Of a stretch of 10,271 nucleotides of DNA, positions 7,795 through 10,271 are shown piece after piece. Every line of letters starts with the position of its first letter. The first letter of the stretch is position 1. The notes beneath the pieces were generated by a model, which searched no databases, was not told the DNA's origin, and saw only the letters and a program-made list of their open reading frames with translations. Where the stretch lies: positions 1 through 10,271 of the forward strand of contig CANNRM010000007.1 of the NCBI GenBank assembly GCA_947508155.1. The letters are read 5' to 3'. The position numbers and the translations under genes are program-made. This stretch comes from Rickettsiales bacterium (GTDB lineage: Bacteria; Pseudomonadota; Alphaproteobacteria; Rickettsiales; Rickettsiaceae).

Positions 7795-7946
7795 ATATTT
7801 GTATTTTCTGTTTTTTATAATTTTAGTTTTATTCTTTATTTTGCTACTGCCATTACATTTTCCAAGTCAGCTGATGCTGTACTGGTTATAGAATTTTAAA
7901 ATAATATTTTAATAATAATTCGCAGTACAAATTAAGCGACATTCTT
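7795..7946 (-). other. 152-bp AT-rich gap between traL and traE
   Basis: This is by far the largest gap in the operon. No ORF of useful length is present. It holds an A/T-only inverted repeat (7896-7912, arms TTAAAATA/TATTTTAA, one central base), too weak for a terminator. A poor promoter candidate is TTGTAC at 7925-7930 with TATTAT 18 nt downstream. A 19-codon stop-to-stop stretch ending ADLENVMAVAK before TAA reads like the end of a protein and could be a gene remnant, but it may be chance. Confidence 0.4.
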
Positions 7947-8231
7947 TCACAAAAGCTTTCTATCACATGATTGCGGTAGAGATTTCGACCTAACAATTAG
8001 TTTTGTTGGTAAATTCCAATAACACCATCTTTGTATATGACCTTTTTGCCAATAGCCAGAGACTTCAGCTCCTAGCAAGTACCCAACAACAGAGCTACAA
8101 ATTCCAACGGTAAGGTCAAATTTAATCATTGCAATTAATCCTACAATTGATCCAAATATTATTCCTATAAATTTAAGACCATAATATTTATGTTCCTTAT
8201 TTAAACACCTGTTTATTATTATTCGTTCCAT
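7947..8231 (-). CDS. traL: TraL, small inner-membrane F-type pilus assembly protein
   Basis: The product is 94 aa, the usual TraL length. TraL is a VirB3-like inner-membrane protein working with TraE and TraC at the base of the apparatus. Two membrane segments are visible (about 18-37 and 40-57), followed by the TraL C-terminal signature: the YWNLPTKL block (71-78) and the SLPQSCDRKLL end (84-94), which parallels YWYMPTALL and VPDSCFRQW in F TraL. A GGAG site lies about 5 nt before the ATG, and the gene begins 13 nt after the traA stop. Confidence 0.9.
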   Translation of the reverse strand: MERIIINRCLNKEHKYYGLKFIGIIFGSIVGLIAMIKFDLTVGICSSVVGYLLGAEVSGYWQKGHIQRWCYWNLPTKLIVRSKSLPQSCDRKLL

Positions 8232-8244
8232 TTTTTCTCCGATG

Positions 8245-8619
8245 TTAAGCCACTACTATACCATACCCAGTTTTAGCGGCGGACATTACAAGCCCACATA
8301 ATACAGCTCCAATACCAAACCCCTTTGCCTTTACAGCTAAGTCTCCAGGAGATGCAACAGCTCCAACTGCTCCAGCAGCAACAACAAAGCTCCCGTAATT
8401 ATCAACTACCAAATCTACTATTGGCTTAACTAAGTTAGTTTTAATACTGCTAGTATCAAAAGCATAAGCTGCTTCTGGTATCATCACTAAAGTGCATATA
8501 GCACATGCCCCGGCAATAATAGATGCTATTTGCAAGTTATATTGTTGATTATCAGCATTATAACGCTCAGAGACTTGTTTTTGTATTAGAGTCGTTGGTA
8601 AATTCTGTTTTTGATTCAT
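8245..8619 (-). CDS. traA: TraA-like F-type propilin
   Basis: The product is 124 aa (F TraA is 121). The layout matches an F propilin: a long polar N-terminal extension (1-29), then a hydrophobic stretch (30-48) ending in AYA, a leader peptidase I site after residue 53. The predicted mature subunit is 71 aa, against 70 in F, whose leader is 51 residues. It has a short polar start (FDTSSIKTN), a hydrophobic helix (about 66-89), a small charged loop (PGDLAVKAK) and a second hydrophobic helix ending at the C-terminus (GYGIVVA), the two-helix hairpin of F pilin. Position directly upstream of traL fits exactly. AAGGAG lies 9 nt before the ATG. The residue sequence itself is diverged from F, so the call rests on architecture and synteny. 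Confidence 0.83.
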   Translation of the reverse strand: MNQKQNLPTTLIQKQVSERYNADNQQYNLQIASIIAGACAICTLVMIPEAAYAFDTSSIKTNLVKPIVDLVVDNYGSFVVAAGAVGAVASPGDLAVKAKGFGIGAVLCGLVMSAAKTGYGIVVA

Positions 8620-8657
8620 AGTTTTATTCTCCTTTTGTTAGTTGTGATGTTTATATA

Positions 8658-8876
8658 TTAGATATTATGTGTCTGCATTGGTAATCTCTGGACGCCTGAT
8701 ACATCATTGGTTTGAGCGCTATTCATAAAACAACCATGTTCTCCAGCGTTAGATAACAATATTTTTAGTCTTGCAATCAATCGATTGGTCTCATAGAGTT
8801 CGCTTGGACTAAACATTTCTTTAATCATAGAGGCACGAAACCCCCATACCATTGGTTTTCTTAAGCCTATACTCAT
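8658..8876 (-). CDS. Unrecognised 72-aa protein upstream of the pilin gene
   Basis: A small basic protein I cannot assign. GGAG lies 8 nt before the ATG, and spacing is tight on both sides (28 nt from the preceding stop, 38 nt to traA), so it is probably translated. It has no signal peptide and no membrane helix. Residues about 20-45 (FSPSELYETNRLIARLKILL) look like an amphipathic helix, and the last 25 residues are polar. Position before traA recalls the place of traY and other regulators in F, but I see no ribbon-helix-helix or helix-turn-helix pattern, so a regulatory role is only a guess. Confidence 0.65.
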   Translation of the reverse strand: MSIGLRKPMVWGFRASMIKEMFSPSELYETNRLIARLKILLSNAGEHGCFMNSAQTNDVSGVQRLPMQTHNI

Positions 8877-8904
8877 AATATTTCTCCATATTTTCTATAT
8901 TAAT

Positions 8905-9108
8905 CTACTTAGCATATCGACGTTGTTTATTTAATTGTTCTAATATCCTGTCCGCACCACCAAATTTCTCAATTAACTCAGTAGTACGTAACTCAAGCAT
9001 TTTATATTCTTCAGACCCATAAATTGACGTTTGTGCCATCAGTCTTAAGAGTTCTGTAAGTTCATCATTGTCTTTTTCTTCAAATTTTGCATAATTCATT
9101 TTATTCAT
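8905..9108 (-). CDS. 67-aa FGG-motif small protein, third of three paralogues
   Basis: Function unknown. Residues 16-61 form a predicted two-helix module. It matches the 55-aa protein at the start of the operon in the order LLR, then GSEE, then LE(L/I), then KFGG (49-51 here, GSEE at 31-34), followed by another helix. The 90-aa protein carries the same module less closely. The N-terminal 15 residues are charged and the end is Arg/Lys-rich (KQRRYAK). There is no signal peptide or membrane segment, so it is presumably cytoplasmic. AAGGAG lies 9 nt before ATG 9108; ATG 9099 is a less well spaced alternative. Confidence 0.7.
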   Translation of the reverse strand: MNKMNYAKFEEKDNDELTELLRLMAQTSIYGSEEYKMLELRTTELIEKFGGADRILEQLNKQRRYAK

Positions 9109-9137
9109 TTGTTATTGCTCCTTTTGCCATTATGTTC

Positions 9138-9410
9138 TTACTTAAAACTCTCTAGTTCTTTTACTAAACTCTGTATGCCGCCAAATTCTTTAATAAGCGC
9201 AGCAGCTTTTGATACAATTTTTTTATGTTCATCTGATAGATAACTTAACAAATAATCTGGAGTCTCAGAAATAATTTTTAGATGTTTTAAAAGCAAATTT
9301 CTATCAACAGTTGACATATAATTGATGGTTTTGCGATTTACCGGATATACATCATTCCCAATAACGTCTGTAGATAAATTATCATTTGAAGCTTTTGTAT
9401 TTATACCCAT
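9138..9410 (-). CDS. 90-aa FGG-motif small protein, second of three paralogues
   Basis: Function unknown. It has a unique polar N-terminus (1-36), then the shared module at about 39-88: LLLKHLKII, a variable turn four residues longer than in the other two copies, LSDEHKKI in place of GSEE, and LIKEFGG (FGG at 76-78) followed by a short helix VKELESF. The ORF could begin at TTG 9416, but a GAGAG site lies 7 nt before ATG 9410 and would touch the TTG, so ATG is chosen. The gap to the preceding gene is 12 nt, consistent with coupling. No membrane or export signal is seen. Confidence 0.7.
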   Translation of the reverse strand: MGINTKASNDNLSTDVIGNDVYPVNRKTINYMSTVDRNLLLKHLKIISETPDYLLSYLSDEHKKIVSKAAALIKEFGGIQSLVKELESFK

Positions 9411-9417
9411 AATCAAG

Positions 9418-9422
9418 CTCTC
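9418..9422 (-). promoter_or_regulatory. Ribosome binding site deciding the start of the 90-aa gene
   Basis: GAGAG lies 7 nt upstream of ATG 9410 and immediately after the preceding stop codon (9423-9425). Its spacing rules out the TTG at 9416 as the main start. Confidence 0.55.
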
Positions 9423-9944
9423 TTATAGTAAATCTATATCGTCTATACTACCTGCAAGCTTTAAAGCCTCAGTAATAGCACTAATTGTCTGCTCAGCAGC
9501 CACTAAATCTGCATCATATTTTTCTTGATCAAATAAAACCTCTGCTTCTAATTTTCTTTGCTTATACCCTACAGTATAACTATCCCATGCAAAGCGCTCG
9601 CCTGCCAGAGGACGTAGCACTCCATCTCCCCTCATATTTACGTGCAATTCTGGGGCTATTTCCTCCACTGTCAAATGTTCTTTCTCAGCTATTGCTTGTC
9701 TGATTGAAACTTTAGTTTCCGGGTCATTTTTCATATGCACTCCGTACCTATGTTGTTTCCAGAAAATATTGCAAGTCCAATCAGGATTGTGATGGCCTAT
9801 AACTTCCGCCAGTGTAAACTCACATGTTTTATCCGCTACCATAACATAAGCAGGACGAACTAATGTATAGTTTTGTCTGTTGCCTATAATTTGTTCTTTG
9901 TGTTGAATAGCAATAGCTAAATTTTCTTTCATTTCTTGCGTCAT
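9423..9944 (-). CDS. Unrecognised 173-aa cytoplasmic protein in the operon leader
   Basis: I do not recognise this protein. It is well supported as a gene: AAGGAG 8 nt before the ATG, a clean frame, and tight spacing to neighbours. Residues 25-75 look like a mixed alpha/beta fold rich in aromatic and His residues (YTLVRPAYVMV, then VIGHHNPDWTCNIFWKQHRYGVHM). Residues 76-125 include LTVEEIAPELHVNMRGDG and LAGERFAWDSYTVGY. The C-terminal 45 residues are an acidic predicted helix ending DDIDLL. There is no signal peptide, no membrane segment and no nucleotide-binding motif. It is set between two members of the FGG small-protein family, which suggests these act together; that is inference. G+C content looks somewhat higher in its middle than in the tra genes, by eye only. 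Confidence 0.75.
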   Translation of the reverse strand: MTQEMKENLAIAIQHKEQIIGNRQNYTLVRPAYVMVADKTCEFTLAEVIGHHNPDWTCNIFWKQHRYGVHMKNDPETKVSIRQAIAEKEHLTVEEIAPELHVNMRGDGVLRPLAGERFAWDSYTVGYKQRKLEAEVLFDQEKYDADLVAAEQTISAITEALKLAGSIDDIDLL

Positions 9945-9991
9945 ATTATTTTCTCCTTTTCTAATTTGTTGTTATTTTATCGTTTTTTACT

Positions 9992-10159
9992 TCAAGATAT
10001 TTTTTGTATTTTTTCTAATTCTTTAAACATTGCATCAATGCCTCCAAACTTATTCAGCATCTTCTGAGCTTTGATTTCTAGTTGTTGATGCTCTTCTGAT
10101 CCGTGGTGAGATGCTTTTGACAGCACTCTTAAAAGCTCATTTAATTTTTTATTTTTCAT
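9992..10159 (-). CDS. 55-aa FGG-motif small protein, first gene of the operon and first of three paralogues
   Basis: A short ORF found by direct reading: ATG at 10159, TGA at 9992-9994. Residues 6-50 carry the same module as the 67-aa protein: LNELLRVL, GSEE (20-23), LEIKAQKML, NKFGG (FGG at 38-40), then FKELEKIQ. Conservation across three ORFs in this window is the main reason to call it a gene, since it lacks a clear ribosome site. A 7-codon mini-ORF (ATG at 10172) overlaps its start in another frame and may affect translation. It is highly charged, with no membrane or export signal, and lies about 29 nt after the predicted transcription start. Function unknown. Confidence 0.68.
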   Translation of the reverse strand: MKNKKLNELLRVLSKASHHGSEEHQQLEIKAQKMLNKFGGIDAMFKELEKIQKIS

Positions 10160-10182
10160 AATAGCGTACCATAATTTGTAAC

Positions 10183-10200
10183 AGTATGTAATTACATACT
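10183..10200. promoter_or_regulatory. 18-bp perfect palindrome, candidate operator
   Basis: AGTATGTAATTACATACT is its own reverse complement across all 18 bases. It lies 24 bp upstream of the first gene and overlaps the proposed -10 box and start point, the typical place for a dimeric repressor site. A transcription factor is inferred; none is encoded recognisably in this window. Confidence 0.6.
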
Positions 10201-10223
10201 ATATATAATTTTAATAATGTCAA
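10196..10223 (-). promoter_or_regulatory. Putative sigma70 promoter of the tra operon
   Basis: On the minus strand a perfect -35 box TTGACA (10223-10218) is followed after 16 nt by TAGTAT (10201-10196). The alternative TATAGT gives 14 nt spacing and 5 of 6 consensus bases. The predicted start is near 10188. Everything downstream is co-directional with small gaps, so this could drive the whole pilus operon. A TATAAT on the plus strand at 10204-10209 hints at a divergent promoter, but without a good -35 box. Confidence 0.5.
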
Positions 10224-10271
10224 GAGTGTTAAGCAAATATTTGTATTAAAAACTTTATATAAATATGGTAA
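10201..10271. other. AT-rich intergenic right edge
   Basis: This stretch is very AT-rich with stops in all frames, so I see no gene. It carries the promoter elements listed above. An ATG on the plus strand at 10265 could begin a divergent gene outside the window, but it lacks a ribosome site and only seven bases remain. Confidence 0.5.

Noticed and set aside
7896..7912. Inverted repeat as a transcription terminator between traL and traE
   Set aside because: The arms are A/T only with a one-base centre and no T tract on the coding strand; it is too weak, and the operon continues.
10265..10271. Possible divergent gene start at the right edge
   Set aside because: Only an ATG and one further codon are visible and there is no ribosome site.
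1..10271. CRISPR array, tRNA or rRNA genes, insertion sequence, integration site
   Set aside because: No regularly spaced repeats, no tRNA-like cloverleaf noticed, and no transposase or integrase motifs in any frame read. Reading by eye could miss a diverged or short element.

Overview
The window is AT-rich (by eye about one third G+C) and reads almost entirely from the minus strand as one dense operon. Its right part is the leader and pilin end, and its left part runs off the window inside traW. The core is the first half of an F-type (IncF-like) conjugative type IV secretion system in the order traA, traL, traE, traK, traB, traV, traC, trbI, an extra ORF, traW. This is the F-plasmid order without traP and traR. 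Base composition, and F-like tra clusters known from Rickettsiales Amplified Genetic Elements (RAGE), suggest an integrated conjugative element or plasmid of an obligate intracellular alphaproteobacterium (Rickettsia, Orientia or relatives). Another AT-rich intracellular host, such as a Legionella-like one, cannot be excluded from sequence alone.

Layout, read in the direction of transcription. At 10183-10223 lies a putative sigma70 promoter with a perfect TTGACA box and an 18-bp perfect palindrome over the -10/start region, a likely operator. Next come five small non-F genes: a 55-aa protein (9992-10159), a 173-aa orphan (9423-9944), a 90-aa protein (9138-9410), a 67-aa protein (8905-9108) and a 72-aa orphan (8658-8876). 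The 55-, 90- and 67-aa proteins are paralogues sharing a helical module that ends in a (K/E)FGG motif. Then follow the propilin TraA (8245-8619), TraL (7947-8231), a 152-bp AT-rich gap, TraE with an unusual C-terminal tail (7012-7794), TraK (6092-7015), TraB (4699-6033), lipoprotein TraV (4314-4688), the ATPase TraC (1685-4270) and TrbI (1312-1698). After these come a 195-aa orphan with an internal duplication and a strong hairpin in its coding sequence (665-1252), and partial TraW (1-650).

How the genes fit together, from known F-type roles: TraA is the pilin subunit. TraL, TraE, TraB and TraC form the inner-membrane and ATPase part. TraK and TraV form the outer-membrane core that TraB reaches across the periplasm. 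TraW and TrbI act in pilus assembly and extension. No frameshift or premature stop is evident in any tra gene here, although many rickettsial copies of such clusters are decayed. The unfamiliar parts are the leader gene set with its promoter/operator and the 195-aa ORF between trbI and traW.
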